Source: Aquitalea pelogenes | Lineage (GTDB): Bacteria > Pseudomonadota > Gammaproteobacteria > Burkholderiales > Chromobacteriaceae | NCBI RefSeq assembly: GCF_001515305.1 | Contig: NZ_LNQV01000017.1 | Coordinates: 1 to 64,000 of the forward strand | Reading direction: 5' to 3' | DNA length: 64,000 nucleotides | Shown here: positions 15,726-24,804 of the stretch, piece by piece | Numbering within the stretch: position 1 is the stretch's first letter | Layout of the letters: every line of letters begins with the position of its first letter | Translations under genes and position numbers: made by a program | Notes under the pieces: generated by a model | What the model was told of the DNA's origin: nothing | What the model saw: the letters and a program-made list of their open reading frames with translations, nothing else | Database searches by the model: none

Positions 15726-17801
15726 CTAGAGCTTGAAGTGGCTGACCAGGCTTTCCAGGTTGGCGGACAGCTCGCGCAATTGCGTCACCGAATCGGACAC
15801 CTGCTGCACCACATCGGCATTACTTTGTGCCATGGCGCTGATGCGTTCCACGTTCTGGGCAATTTCCTGGCTGGCCGAGGATTGCTCACGGGTGGAAGCA
15901 GCAATGTCCACAATGCTGGCCACCAGACCCTGGCTGCGACCCAGCACGGTATTCATCGCTGCATTGGCTTCGGCGGCAATCTCCACGCTCTGGCTGACCT
16001 GATCGCGGCTGTTTTTCACATCTGCCACTGCGTCGCGCGTTTCGCTGCTGATGGCATTGACGATGCGGGAGATCTGCACCGTGGCTTCGGCAGTACGGCC
16101 CGCCAGATTACGCACCTCGTCGGCCACCACGGCAAAGCCGCGGCCCATTTCGCCAGCACGTGCGGCTTCAATGGCTGCGTTCAGCGCCAACAGATTGGTC
16201 TGGTCTGCGATGTCCTTGATCACCCGTACGATGGTGCTGACTTCTTCGGAGCGTTCGCCCAGCCCGTTCATACGTTCGGCCAGCGCCTGCATGCTGCTTG
16301 TCATGCGCTCGATCTCGCCGGTGATGCGGGTGACCGTGGCCACGCTTTGCGTGGTCAGCTCGCCGGTTTCGCGCGCGGTGTGCTCGGCTTCTTCGGCGGT
16401 ATCGGCAATATGGTGCACGCTCACGGTAACCTGCTCGACCCCGGCCGCGGTGGCACTGGCGGCATCGGTCTGGCTGGCGGACGCCTGCTGCACCTGGCTG
16501 GCAGATTCGGCCAGGCTGGCAGCCGCCACGCTGACTTCGTGGCTTTGCTGGCGCACTTCGATGAACATCTCGCGCAGGCTGTCGATAAAGCGGTTGAAGG
16601 CATCGGCAGTACGGCCGATTTCATCGCGGTTGGCAATCTGCATGCGCACGGTCAGGTCGCCACGGCCGGAGGCCAGCTGGTCCATGGTGTCGGCCAGTTT
16701 GTTGAGCGGCCGGGTCAGCGTGCGGACCACGGCGGTCAATACCAACAGGATCACCACCAGCGCCACCACGCCAATCAGGATGGCCGTCAGCGATTGCCTT
16801 TTCGCATCGGCAGTAATGGCTGCCGTGGGGATGGAAACCCCCAGCGTCCAGAACTGTCCGGTATCGCCCACTTTGACCGGGTGGAAGAAATGGGTGAAAC
16901 CGCCATCCTCGTAAATGAAGGACTCGCCCTTCTTGATCTGATCCAGATGGCTGGCCAGCGCATCCTCCTTGGGCACCGGCTTGCCCAGGAGATCGGGCTT
17001 GTCGGACACCACGTACAGCCCGCCTTCGGACACCATGCGCACATAGCCGGTTTCAAACAGGTGGATGGCGCCAAAACGCTTTTGCAACTGGTCCAGTGCC
17101 ACGTCGGTGGCCGACACGCCAAGAATCTTGCCGGCGGCATCCTTCATTACCACGGCCAGCGAGCTTTCCAGGATTTTCTTGTTCTGCACTTCGTACGGAT
17201 AAGGCTCGGTAATGGTGTCGCGGCCGCGCTGCTTGGGCACGTAGTAAAAATCACCCCAGCCCGGTTTTTCGTAGTCCGGCTGATAGGTTTCCGGGTGGTC
17301 CTTGAACTTCGGGAAATCCTTGACGCGGTCAGGCGACATCATGGTGTCCATCTGCGCCTTGCCCTGGGCATTCTTGGTAATGTAGGGCTGATAGCGCCCG
17401 GTAGGGTCATGGCGCGGCCAGTCCAGGCGGAAGGCATTATCGTTGCCATCAAAGGCATTCGGTTCCCACAACATCCACAGGCCAACCGACTGCGGAGCGC
17501 CATCCAGCAATTGCTGGATCATGTTGTCAGCCAGCTTGCGGTCTGGTGCGGCCACCCGCTTGATACCCAGAATGCTGTCGGCCAGATGATGTGGCAGGGT
17601 AAAGCCCTGATTGAAATCGCCCTCGGCATCCTTGGCGTAACTGCTGGCCTGCTCGGAAGCCAGCTTGTAGCCCACATCAACGGCTGCCGAATAACTTTGC
17701 CATGCAATCAGGCCTATCATCACCGCGAAACCCACCGCGATGGCTGCCGCAGCCACCACGATGATGCGTGTACTCAGATGACCCCACTTTTCCGTCGCCA
17801 T
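15726..17801 (-). CDS. Methyl-accepting chemotaxis protein with double-Cache sensor
   Basis: This 691-residue transmembrane chemoreceptor has one membrane segment near 12-34 and a large periplasmic region (to about 340) with dCache features ([43 protein letters not shown]). A second membrane segment follows near 345-368, then a HAMP linker ([20 protein letters not shown]) and a cytoplasmic signalling domain with the hairpin tip [19 protein letters not shown] and [15 protein letters not shown]. It signals to CheA/CheW; the ligand is unknown, though dCache receptors often sense amino or organic acids. It is a single gene ending at its own terminator. Confidence 0.9.
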   Translation of the reverse strand: MATEKWGHLSTRIIVVAAAAIAVGFAVMIGLIAWQSYSAAVDVGYKLASEQASSYAKDAEGDFNQGFTLPHHLADSILGIKRVAAPDRKLADNMIQQLLDGAPQSVGLWMLWEPNAFDGNDNAFRLDWPRHDPTGRYQPYITKNAQGKAQMDTMMSPDRVKDFPKFKDHPETYQPDYEKPGWGDFYYVPKQRGRDTITEPYPYEVQNKKILESSLAVVMKDAAGKILGVSATDVALDQLQKRFGAIHLFETGYVRMVSEGGLYVVSDKPDLLGKPVPKEDALASHLDQIKKGESFIYEDGGFTHFFHPVKVGDTGQFWTLGVSIPTAAITADAKRQSLTAILIGVVALVVILLVLTAVVRTLTRPLNKLADTMDQLASGRGDLTVRMQIANRDEIGRTADAFNRFIDSLREMFIEVRQQSHEVSVAAASLAESASQVQQASASQTDAASATAAGVEQVTVSVHHIADTAEEAEHTARETGELTTQSVATVTRITGEIERMTSSMQALAERMNGLGERSEEVSTIVRVIKDIADQTNLLALNAAIEAARAGEMGRGFAVVADEVRNLAGRTAEATVQISRIVNAISSETRDAVADVKNSRDQVSQSVEIAAEANAAMNTVLGRSQGLVASIVDIAASTREQSSASQEIAQNVERISAMAQSNADVVQQVSDSVTQLRELSANLESLVSHFKL

Positions 17802-17997
17802 ACTCGTTTCCCCGAATCCAGTTGTGATGGTTGCGCTGGCTGTTTAGCTGCATGTTTTTAGTCGCATACCCTCTAGCATAATGGGGGAAATTCATTTGTG
17901 CTGCCGTAATTTGTGATCAAAAAGCTATAAATCACATCGGCATAGCGCGGCCCTGCCTTATTAATGACAAATTGATTTACATATTGATAACAAAGAA

Positions 17998-18252
17998 TTA
18001 GGGCGCGGTTCTGGCTTCCAGTTCGGTCAGCCAGTGCATGGCCTGGCTGTTGCTTTCTCCGCACATTTCAGCAGATGGCTGGAGGCCGGCACAAACGGCG
18101 GGCCGCTCCGGATGACCGAACAGCAGGCACAGATTGTCCGCGCTCAACTGGATGCAACGTACGCCGGCAGGCTTGCCCGAAGGCATGCCCGGAATGGGGG
18201 AGGAAATGGACGGTGCGATGCAGCAGGCACCGCAATGGAGACGGCATTGCAT
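17998..18252 (-). CDS. YkgJ-family cysteine cluster protein
   Basis: This small protein of 84 residues begins [19 protein letters not shown] and keeps the YkgJ (UPF0153) pattern CxxxCGACC followed by [19 protein letters not shown]. Later cysteines in [13 protein letters not shown] and MCGES complete a probable zinc or iron-sulfur site. The biochemical role of the family is unknown. Start choice is uncertain: no clear ribosome binding site precedes the ATG at 18252, and an ATG at 18291 is possible. It is divergent from the HD-GYP gene. The gap 17802-17997 is AT-rich and probably holds the chemoreceptor promoter. Confidence 0.75.
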   Translation of the reverse strand: MQCRLHCGACCIAPSISSPIPGMPSGKPAGVRCIQLSADNLCLLFGHPERPAVCAGLQPSAEMCGESNSQAMHWLTELEARTAP

Positions 18253-18420
18253 GGAAACAGGGGGTACAGGGGCAGGAAAACGGGCCACCATACCACAAAG
18301 CAGATGCAAGCCAACTGTCAATCGGACACAGATAATTTACAATAACGAAAAACATCTTTCCGCGATTTACGGAACACCAAGCAACAGCCTCCCGCTGCCA
18401 ACAAGTTTAGAGCACACGAA

Positions 18421-19635
18421 ATGATCAAGTGCATCGACGTGTCCGACCTCAAGGTTGGCATGTACATTCACGACCTGAACTGCGACTGGATGTCTCACCC
18501 GTTTCTGCTGAAACGTTTTCTGGTCAAGGATGAAGCCGCAATCCGCAAGATTGCCGATGCGGGTATCCACGAAGTCTACATCGATACCGGCAAAGGCATG
18601 GACCTGCCTCATGCCCCCACCATTTCCGAAGTCAAACACAAGCTGGAACAGGAAATCATCGACCTGGCCAGCCGCGAAGTGCCAACCGAACGCCGGGTGG
18701 ATGCTGCAGCCGAATACGGCCGTGCACAGCTGATTCACAACGAAGCCAACCTGATCGTGCGCAGCATCTTGCAGGATGTGCGCCTGGGCAAGCAGGTGCA
18801 GCTGGAAATGGTGGAGCCGTCCATCGAAAAGATGACCTCCTCCATCCTGCGCAACGGCGGTGCGCTGCTGTCGCTGTGCCGCATCAAGGACAAGGACAAT
18901 TACACCTTCCAGCATTCGGTCAGCGTCGGCGCCCTGATGGTGAGCTTTTGCAATGCAATGAACATGAGCCGTGAGGTGATTCACCATGCCGGCATTGGCG
19001 GCATGCTGCACGATATCGGCAAGATGAAAGTACCGGACAGCATTCTCAACAAGCCGGGCAAGCTGACCGAACAGGAATTTGCGGTAATGAAATGCCATGT
19101 GGTGGAGAGCAAGCAGATCCTGCTCTCTACCCAGGGCATCTCCGATACCGCAGTGAAAGTAGCCGCCCAGCACCACGAACGGCACGATGGCAGCGGCTAC
19201 CCCGAAGGGCTGAAAGGCGAGGAAATCTCCCAGCTGGGCCAGATGGCAGCCATTGTCGATGTGTACGATGCGCTGACTTCGGACCGCTGCTACCACAAGG
19301 GCATGTCGCCAACCGATGCCCTGCGCAAGATTTTCGAGTGGTCCAAGTTCCACTTCAACCCGGTGCTGGTGCAGGCCTTCATGCGCTGTATCGGCATTTA
19401 TCCCATCGGCACCCTGGTACGGCTGGAAAGCGGCAAACTTGGCGTGGTGATCGAACAGAATGACAATAATCTGGTATCGCCCAAGGTGAAGGTGTTTTTC
19501 AGCACCAAGAGCAATACCTACATCCCGCCGGAGATGGTGGACCTGTCGCGCAGCATGGGGGCCGGCGGGGCAGACAAGATCGTCAGCCACGAATCGCCCA
19601 CCAAGTGGCGCATCGACCCGATGCGTTTTCTGTGA
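18421..19635 (+). CDS. HD-GYP domain protein, probable cyclic di-GMP phosphodiesterase
   Basis: This 404-residue cytoplasmic protein has an N-terminal DUF3391-like region (MIKCIDVSDLKVGMYIHDL) and an HD-GYP domain. The HD pair is H197-D198 in MLHDIGKMKVPD, and HHERHDGSGYPEGLKGEEI begins near 250, so the metal- and GYP-signature residues are intact. The enzyme should hydrolyse c-di-GMP and influence the motile/sessile switch, which fits the chemoreceptors nearby. No GGDEF or transmembrane segment is present. It is monocistronic and faces mscS across a dispersed repeat. Confidence 0.9.
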   Translation: MIKCIDVSDLKVGMYIHDLNCDWMSHPFLLKRFLVKDEAAIRKIADAGIHEVYIDTGKGMDLPHAPTISEVKHKLEQEIIDLASREVPTERRVDAAAEYGRAQLIHNEANLIVRSILQDVRLGKQVQLEMVEPSIEKMTSSILRNGGALLSLCRIKDKDNYTFQHSVSVGALMVSFCNAMNMSREVIHHAGIGGMLHDIGKMKVPDSILNKPGKLTEQEFAVMKCHVVESKQILLSTQGISDTAVKVAAQHHERHDGSGYPEGLKGEEISQLGQMAAIVDVYDALTSDRCYHKGMSPTDALRKIFEWSKFHFNPVLVQAFMRCIGIYPIGTLVRLESGKLGVVIEQNDNNLVSPKVKVFFSTKSNTYIPPEMVDLSRSMGAGGADKIVSHESPTKWRIDPMRFL

Positions 19636-19643
19636 ATGCAAAA

Positions 19644-19665
19644 AAGCCCTGATGATTCAGGGCTT
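19644..19665 (-). terminator. Terminator-like hairpin between the HD-GYP and mscS genes
   Basis: AAGCCCTGA, loop TGAT, TCAGGGCTT. On the minus strand it is followed by TTTTTTG, so it would end the mscS transcript after it passes through the repeat. The plus-strand side has no T run. Confidence 0.7.
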
Positions 19666-19666
19666 C

Positions 19667-19842
19667 AGGCTGCCAACAAGGTTATCTGGTGCAATTGCAC
19701 GGCCCCGGCAAAGCCGGGCCTTCCGACAGAGTGATTACTTCCGCAGCCTTCCCATCTGTTCCCTTTCCCCCCGCCCTTTCCCGGCCAATTGAAGAAGGGG
19801 TGCCTCGCTTTCTTTTCAGAAAGCGAGAAGTGTTTGTCAATC
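19667..19842 (-). repeat. Dispersed intergenic repeat, copy 2 (long form)
   Basis: The reverse complement is similar along its length to 2121-2297. Shared blocks are the 10-bp hairpin CTCGCTTTCT/AGAAAGCGAG (19804-19827), the GGGAAAGGGCGGGGGG tract, AAGGCCCGGCTTTGCC and the terminal GGCAGCCT-like end. It also holds a palindrome GTGCAATTGCAC (19689-19700) and a GGCCCCGGC/GCCGGGCC stem. It lies between the convergent HD-GYP and mscS genes. No coding potential was recognised. Confidence 0.8.
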
Positions 19843-19863
19843 ATCGGAAGCCCGGAATCATCC

Positions 19864-20667
19864 TCAGCCCTGACGCACCACCATCGCGTGCTCGGGGCTG
19901 GGGAAACCGGCCTCGGCCAGCGCTTCGCGAATCACCCGGTTGCTGTCGAAATACACCTGCCAGTAGTCGGCAGGCTGGCAATAGGGACGCACGGCCAGTA
20001 CCGGGCCCAGGTTGGTGAATTCAAGCAGGGCAACCGTGGGCGCAGGCTCGGCCAGCACATTGGGAATGGCGGCAATTTTTTCCCGTAGCAGGCTGATGGC
20101 CTGGCCATGATCGGCACTGCCGGCCAGCTGGGCTTTCAGATCCACCCGGCGATAGTTGTTGGCGCTGAAATTCTGGATATTGTCGGAAAAAATCTTGTTG
20201 TTGCCGATCAGGGTCATCACATTGTCGGGGGTGTCGATGATGGTGGAAAACAACCCCACCTCACGCACCGTGCCGCTGATGCCGGCCACACTCACCACAT
20301 CGCCCACCTTGAAGGGACGCAACACCACCAGGAAGATGCCGGCGGCAAAATTGGCCAGCAAGCCACTCCAGGCGAGGCCAATTGCCACGCCGGCAGCGCC
20401 GATGATGGCGGCAAAGCTGGCCGTCTGTACGCCAAAGAAGCCCAGCATGGCAATCACCAAAACCACGGTCAGGCTGACGGACAGGAAGGAATGCGCGTAA
20501 CGGCGCAAGGTGGGGTCCAGTTTGCGCGCCACCAGCTGTTCATCCATCAGGCGGCCTGCCAGGCCGATGAACCAGCGGCCCACCACCCACAGCACGATGG
20601 CCGAAACGATATTGATGCCGGCTTGTACCGCCAGATCACCCCAGTGAGTCCAGTTGATGTCTGTCAT
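19864..20667 (-). CDS. Small-conductance mechanosensitive channel MscS family
   Basis: This 267-residue MscS-type channel has three transmembrane segments. The pore-lining TM3 is glycine/alanine-rich (FAAIIGAAGVAIGLAWSGLLANFAAG, about 95-120). The beta domain (FKVGDVVSVAGISGTVREVGLFSTIIDTPDN) follows, then an alpha/beta C-terminal domain, as in E. coli MscS (286 residues). It releases solutes on hypo-osmotic shock. AGGATAGCC precedes the ATG at 20667. It is the end gene of a minus-strand stretch that also contains the sirtuin and pyrophosphohydrolase genes. Confidence 0.9.
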   Translation of the reverse strand: MTDINWTHWGDLAVQAGINIVSAIVLWVVGRWFIGLAGRLMDEQLVARKLDPTLRRYAHSFLSVSLTVVLVIAMLGFFGVQTASFAAIIGAAGVAIGLAWSGLLANFAAGIFLVVLRPFKVGDVVSVAGISGTVREVGLFSTIIDTPDNVMTLIGNNKIFSDNIQNFSANNYRRVDLKAQLAGSADHGQAISLLREKIAAIPNVLAEPAPTVALLEFTNLGPVLAVRPYCQPADYWQVYFDSNRVIREALAEAGFPSPEHAMVVRQG

Positions 20668-20760
20668 GGCTATCCTATTTAAGCTGTTGGTAGAAAACAC
20701 TTAAAAATAGAATGAGCGCCGACAAAATGCCAGCCAGCACGGTCTGGCCGTGAGAATGGC

Positions 20761-21495
20761 TTATGGCAACAGGCTGCGCAGTTGCTGGCAGGTATCGCCA
20801 ATACCGGCCTGTATGGTCAGGTCGAACACCCGGTCCATGCGGGTGGGCGTGTAGTTGATCAGCGCCGTCATCACCCCGGCATGGGCTGCTTCCAGCGGGA
20901 TATGGTTGACCGGGGAAACTTCCAGTGACGAACCCAGCACCAGCAGCAGATCCGCCGACACGGCCACGTCAAAAGCATGCTCGATCAGCGGTACCGGCTC
21001 GCCATACAGCACCACGTCCGGCTTGAGCACGTCCATGCAGTAAGTACACAGCGGCAGCACATGGTGATTGATGTATTCCAGCCCTTGCTGTCGCCCGCAG
21101 GACGGGCAGCTGGCCGTGCGCAAGGTGCCGTGCAGCTCGGAAACATGACGGCTGCCCGCCACGCCGTGCAGGCCGTCGATATTCTGCGTCAGTACCGACA
21201 CCTGCTTGCCGGTTTCTTCCAGCCAGGCCAGAAACCGGTGTCCGGCATTGGGCTGGTAATTGCCCAGCAGCTTGGTGTGGAACAGCTGCTTGAAGCTATG
21301 CCAGAAGGCTTCCGGGTCGGCACGGAAGTAATCGATGGACACCAGCTCCTCCAGCTGCATGCCCTGCTGCCACAAGCCCTTGGCCGAGCGGAAGTCCGGA
21401 ATGCCCGATTCGGTGCTCATGCCGGCTCCACTCAGTACCACGATATGCCCAGCCTGCCGGATGGCACTGGCCAGTTGCATGATGTCCTGCTGCAT
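20761..21495 (-). CDS. NAD-dependent protein deacylase, Sir2 family
   Basis: This 244-residue sirtuin has the NAD-binding GAGMSTESGIPDFR at 23-36, TQNIDGLH at 103-110, the catalytic H122 in SELHG, and zinc cysteines C130-PS-C133 and C150-TY-C153. It removes acetyl or other acyl groups from lysine at the expense of NAD. The CobB-type Tyr/Arg desuccinylase signature is not evident, so acyl preference is open. It lies upstream of mscS with a 93-base gap and downstream of the pyrophosphohydrolase gene. Confidence 0.9.
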   Translation of the reverse strand: MQQDIMQLASAIRQAGHIVVLSGAGMSTESGIPDFRSAKGLWQQGMQLEELVSIDYFRADPEAFWHSFKQLFHTKLLGNYQPNAGHRFLAWLEETGKQVSVLTQNIDGLHGVAGSRHVSELHGTLRTASCPSCGRQQGLEYINHHVLPLCTYCMDVLKPDVVLYGEPVPLIEHAFDVAVSADLLLVLGSSLEVSPVNHIPLEAAHAGVMTALINYTPTRMDRVFDLTIQAGIGDTCQQLRSLLP

Positions 21496-21588
21496 TTACT
21501 GTCTCCTGCACCTGCTTTTTATTGTTGCCAAGCTTAGTCGTGCATTGCTGTCACAGGCAAAAATCCAATGCAGCAAGCTTGCCCGACA

Positions 21589-21942
21589 TCAAGCTGCTGG
21601 GGCATCTGCCGCCGGTGCCGGGTACTTGATGGCGTTCTTTTGCAATTTGTCGCGCACGGCAGCATTGATATCCAGCTTCAGCACGCTGGCCAGCCGCACC
21701 AGATACAGCAGCACATCGGCCACCTCTTCCTGCAAATGGGTGAAGCGGGCCGGGTCGTCTGCCAGTCGTGCCACTTCCTCGTCGGTCAGCCACTGGAAGA
21801 TTTCCGCCAGCTCACCCACCTCCCCGGTCAGGGCCAGCATCAGGTTGCGCGGGGTGTGAAAGCGCTGCCAGTCACGTTCGTCGGCAAAACGCTGCAAGGC
21901 GGCTTCCAGTGCGGCGGTTTCTATCAAAGGCGGTTGTGCCAT
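21589..21942 (-). CDS. MazG-like nucleotide pyrophosphohydrolase (dCTPase/XTP3 type)
   Basis: This 117-residue all-alpha NTP pyrophosphatase has the Mg-binding EVGELAE at 41-47 and EEVADVLLY at 72-80. HTPRNLMLAL at 29-38 is typical of the dCTP pyrophosphatase 1/RS21-C6 group. It probably hydrolyses non-canonical (d)NTPs to monophosphates. The C-terminus is an alanine/proline tail. A palindromic parS-like site lies 20 bases upstream of its start. Confidence 0.85.
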   Translation of the reverse strand: MAQPPLIETAALEAALQRFADERDWQRFHTPRNLMLALTGEVGELAEIFQWLTDEEVARLADDPARFTHLQEEVADVLLYLVRLASVLKLDINAAVRDKLQKNAIKYPAPAADAPAA

Positions 21943-21962
21943 GCGCTTGCTCCTGCAATGAC

Positions 21963-21978
21963 GGTTTCACGTGAAACC
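21963..21978. promoter_or_regulatory. parS-like ParB-binding site 1
   Basis: GGTTTCACGTGAAACC is a perfect palindrome matching the bacterial parS consensus TGTTTCACGTGAAACA at 14 of 16 positions. The symmetry extends to 18 bp with the flanking C/G. Confidence 0.75.
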
Positions 21979-21992
21979 GCACTGCCATATCA

Positions 21993-22023
21993 AAACAAAA
22001 CGCCCGCAGCAAATTGCGGGCGT
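21993..22023 (-). terminator. Terminator of gstA
   Basis: ACGCCCGCA (22000-22008) pairs with TGCGGGCGT (22015-22023). On the minus strand it is followed by TTTTGTTTTG. Confidence 0.85.
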
Positions 22024-22045
22024 ACCTGGGTTTGCTACCGTGGGT

Positions 22046-22657
22046 TCAGCGCAGCAGGCCTTCGTCCTTCAGCGCAGCCTGTACCGCCGGTAGTGCATGA
22101 ACCCGGTTCATGAAGGCGCTGATGGCCGGGAAGTCTTCCAGCGAACGATGCACCATGTGCGCCCAGTTCAGGCAGGTAAATAGGTAGGCATCCGCCACGC
22201 TGAAGTCATCACCCAGCAGATAAGGCGTTTTTGCCAGCTGGGCTTCAATCACGCCAAAGCGGCCACGCAGCTTGTCCCAGGCGGCATTCTTCACCTCATC
22301 GCTGCCCGGATAGAACAGCGGAGAGAAACTCTTGTGAACTTCGGTGGCAATGTAGTTCAGCCATTCTTGCAGACGGTAGCGCGCCAGTGTGCCATTGGCC
22401 GGAGCCAGTTTGCGTTCCGGCACCAGGTCGGCCAGGTACTGCACAATGGCCACCCCTTCACTCAGCACCGTGCCGTCTTCCAGCTGCAAGGCCGGTACAT
22501 AGCCCTTGGCATTGATACTGGCAAACTCGACACCGCTGGCGGTCAGGTGCGGGTTAACGCGCAGATTCACCTTTTCCACCGAAAACGGCAGACCGCTGGC
22601 ATGCAGCACGATATGTGGCGACAGGGAGCAGGCTCCCGGCGAGTAGTAGAGTTTCAT
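22046..22657 (-). CDS. gstA: Glutathione S-transferase GstA
   Basis: This 203-residue beta-class GST closely resembles E. coli GstA. It begins MKLYYSPGACSLSPHI with the class-specific catalytic C10. VPALQLEDG (from 54) and LSEGVAIVQYLAD (from 66) form the glutathione-binding N-domain, and H108 in EVHKSF corresponds to the functional histidine of the E. coli enzyme. It conjugates glutathione to electrophiles and can bind disulfides. It is monocistronic, with a terminator 23 bases downstream. Confidence 0.92.
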   Translation of the reverse strand: MKLYYSPGACSLSPHIVLHASGLPFSVEKVNLRVNPHLTASGVEFASINAKGYVPALQLEDGTVLSEGVAIVQYLADLVPERKLAPANGTLARYRLQEWLNYIATEVHKSFSPLFYPGSDEVKNAAWDKLRGRFGVIEAQLAKTPYLLGDDFSVADAYLFTCLNWAHMVHRSLEDFPAISAFMNRVHALPAVQAALKDEGLLR

Positions 22658-22766
22658 CCCATCTCCTGATCAACAGAACGCGCAACAAGGTGCCATTACG
22701 GTAGCGGCACCGCCATCTCCTGCAATTGGGGCAGCTTCGCCTCATTTTCAAGCTGCCATGCCTGCA

Positions 22767-23045
22767 TCACTTCTGCCGCGCCGAAAACAGCCTGGGCCGC
22801 ATGTCCTTGCCGGCCGTGCTGGCCGGGCGGGTTTTCATTTCGACAAACAAGGCTTCCACCTGGCTGCGCGCCCACGGCGTGCGGCGCAGGAAAACCAGGC
22901 TGGACTTGATGCTGGGCTCGTGATTGAAACAACGGATGGCGATGCGCCGCCCCAGTTCCGGCCAGCCAAAGTGTTCCACCAGCGCCTGCAGTATCTTTTC
23001 CAGCGTCATGCCGTGCATCGGGTCGGCGGACTGTTTTTCACTCAT
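22767..23045 (-). CDS. VF530-family (DUF2132) small protein
   Basis: This 92-residue protein has the VF530 core: DPMHGMTLEKILQALVEHFG, LGRRIAIRCFNHEPSIKSSL and FLRRTPWARSQVEALFVE. The fold is a small helical domain described as DNA-binding in structural surveys, but its biological role is unknown. AGGATGATAGGC precedes the ATG at 23045. It is divergent from the Spy-like gene, and the 212-base space between them must contain both promoters. Confidence 0.8.
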   Translation of the reverse strand: MSEKQSADPMHGMTLEKILQALVEHFGWPELGRRIAIRCFNHEPSIKSSLVFLRRTPWARSQVEALFVEMKTRPASTAGKDMRPRLFSARQK

Positions 23046-23257
23046 GCCTATCATCCTGTTATGGACAGCAGACACGCTGCTGCCAGAGAAACCGACGCAG
23101 TGTAGCCCCGCCCGCGACAAACAGCCAGCAGACTGCTGCTTGACATGAATTGCATGTTTCATCATTGCTAACAATTGGCTGATGGCAGGCAATATTTGGC
23201 TGACATCTGTGTCTGATACTGCAAACGTCAACAATGACCTGCACGAGGAAACGCATC

Positions 23258-23752
23258 ATGAAACTGATCAAATCGCTGTTGATTGTCGGCCTCCTGGGCG
23301 GCGCAGCTGCCACCACCGTTCATGCCATGGGCAATGATTGTCCGATGGGCGGCAAGGACATGTCCGCACACATGTGGCAGATGGACCCGGCCAAACGTCA
23401 GGCCATGATGGAACAACACCTGCACATGCTGCATGACAGGCTGAAAATCCAGCCGGCCCAGGAAGCCAGCTGGAAAAGCTATGTAGATGCCCTGAAACCG
23501 GCCGCCATGCCTGCCATGCCGCCAGCCAAACCGGATGCCACCCTGCCCGAGCAACTGGATGGCCGCATCAAGATGATGCAACAACACCTGGACATGATGC
23601 AGCAGCATGCCGCTGCCACCAAGGCGCTGTACCAGAAGCTGAGCCCGGAACAGCAAAAGCTGTTCGACCAGGAAGCACGGCACATGCATGAAGGCATGCA
23701 GCGCCGCATGCCGCATCACCGTCCGGCATCCGCTCCCATGCCGAACAACTGA
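23258..23752 (+). CDS. Spy/CpxP-like periplasmic protein
   Basis: This 164-residue secreted protein has signal peptide MKLIKSLLIVGLLGGAAATTVHA. The mature part is helical, very rich in methionine and histidine, and has LTxxQ-like segments (LKIQPAQEASWKSYVDAL and LSPEQQKLFDQEA) as in the Spy/CpxP chaperone group. Met/His richness suggests possible copper or other metal binding, which is inference. GAGGAAACG precedes the ATG. It is the first of three consecutive genes for exported proteins ending at a strong terminator. Confidence 0.8.
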   Translation: MKLIKSLLIVGLLGGAAATTVHAMGNDCPMGGKDMSAHMWQMDPAKRQAMMEQHLHMLHDRLKIQPAQEASWKSYVDALKPAAMPAMPPAKPDATLPEQLDGRIKMMQQHLDMMQQHAAATKALYQKLSPEQQKLFDQEARHMHEGMQRRMPHHRPASAPMPNN

Positions 23753-23835
23753 AAGTGCGCGGATGGAACAGACCAGCCCCGGTAGCGTGTACGGCAGCTG
23801 GTCTGCCCGCCAGCCTTGCGCATGAGGAAAGCAAT

Positions 23836-24258
23836 ATGACAACGCTAGCGCGCATGACAAGCCTGGCCTTGCTGTTGGGCTGTGCCATCAGCGGCATCCC
23901 GGTCGCGCAAGCACACCCGCGCTTTTATGAAGGCCCACCGCTGATCAACCATTGGCATGACGGCTACTGGCATCACGGCTATTACCACGGCCAACTGGGC
24001 TGGTGGTGGATAGCCGGTGGCGTGTGGTACTGGTATGACGCACCGGTCTACCCCTATCCGGCACCCTATCCGCCTGCTGTGGTAGTGGCTGCCCCGGCGG
24101 TACCGCCAGCACCCCCGGCACCTGCCCCGGTGCAGGAAATACCCAGCCCGCCGCCAGCCCAGGTCTGGTACTACTGCAAGGCGGCCAGGCAGTACTACCC
24201 CTATGTCAGCGAATGTCCCGGTGGCTGGAAGACTGTCCCGGCGCAGCCACCCAAATAA
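23836..24258 (+). CDS. Exported proline/tyrosine/tryptophan-rich protein
   Basis: This 140-residue protein has a signal peptide ending GIPVAQA. The mature N-terminus is rich in His, Trp and Tyr (HWHDGYWHHGYYHGQLGWWW), followed by a proline/alanine linker and a C-terminal motif WYYCKAARQYYPYVSECPGGW with two cysteines. Similar short exported proteins with a WYYC...YYPYV...CPxGW ending are widespread in betaproteobacteria, without known function. GAGGAAAG precedes the ATG at 23836. It is the second gene of the three-gene envelope set. Confidence 0.75.
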   Translation: MTTLARMTSLALLLGCAISGIPVAQAHPRFYEGPPLINHWHDGYWHHGYYHGQLGWWWIAGGVWYWYDAPVYPYPAPYPPAVVVAAPAVPPAPPAPAPVQEIPSPPPAQVWYYCKAARQYYPYVSECPGGWKTVPAQPPK

Positions 24259-24274
24259 TCCAGGAAGCAAGATC

Positions 24275-24733
24275 ATGAACAAACTGCTGTGGTTGCCATT
24301 GACGGCAATCGGGCTGACGGCATGCAGTACCGTGCCGCTTGGTCCGACGGTGGCGGTGATGCCTGCGCCCGGCAAACCCTTTGATGTGTTTGCCCAGGAA
24401 GAACAGCAATGCCGCCAGTATGCGGAGGCAAGCAGCGGTGGCAGCAGCGCCGATGCCTCCACCAATGCCATGGCCGGCAATATGGCGCTGGGCACGGTTG
24501 TCGGCGCTGCCGCAGGTGCGCTGATGGGTGGCCATCAGGGTGCCGGTGTCGGCGCAGGCGCGGGGCTGATTGCCGGCACGGCAGCCGGTAGCGGTGAAGC
24601 ACGCTACAGCGGCCACGATGCCCAGTATCGCTACAACCTGGCTTACAGCCAGTGCATGTATGCCAAGGGCAATCAGGTTCCCGGTCAGCAGGGTTACAGC
24701 TCGCCCTACTATCCGCCACCGCGTCTGCCCTGA
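24275..24733 (+). CDS. Glycine-zipper lipoprotein (YMGG-like)
   Basis: This 152-residue lipoprotein has lipobox LTAC with C17 as the modified residue. A hydrophobic glycine-zipper region (MALGTVVGAAAGALMGGHQG, then GAGAGLIAGTAAGSG) could insert in or span a membrane, followed by RYNLAYSQCMYAKGNQVPG and a tyrosine/proline tail. Such proteins are usually outer-membrane or envelope-stress associated. AGGAAGC precedes the ATG. It lies 16 bases after the previous gene, so all three are probably one transcript. Confidence 0.8.
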   Translation: MNKLLWLPLTAIGLTACSTVPLGPTVAVMPAPGKPFDVFAQEEQQCRQYAEASSGGSSADASTNAMAGNMALGTVVGAAAGALMGGHQGAGVGAGAGLIAGTAAGSGEARYSGHDAQYRYNLAYSQCMYAKGNQVPGQQGYSSPYYPPPRLP

Positions 24734-24749
24734 TCTGGCAGTAAAAGAC

Positions 24750-24782
24750 AAAGGGGCTGGTCTGTCAGACCAGCCCCTTTCC
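24750..24782 (+). terminator. Strong terminator of the envelope-protein operon
   Basis: GGGGCTGGTCTG (24753-24764) pairs with CAGACCAGCCCC (24766-24777) and is followed by TTT, with AAA at the other side, so it may also serve the convergent ydcZ-like gene. Confidence 0.85.
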
Positions 24783-24804
24783 CATTTCACACCGGCTCAG
24801 CACA

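Noticed and set aside
15543-17861. 772-codon plus-strand frame opposite the chemoreceptor
   Set aside because: Composition is typical of an antisense shadow; the minus strand encodes a complete receptor.
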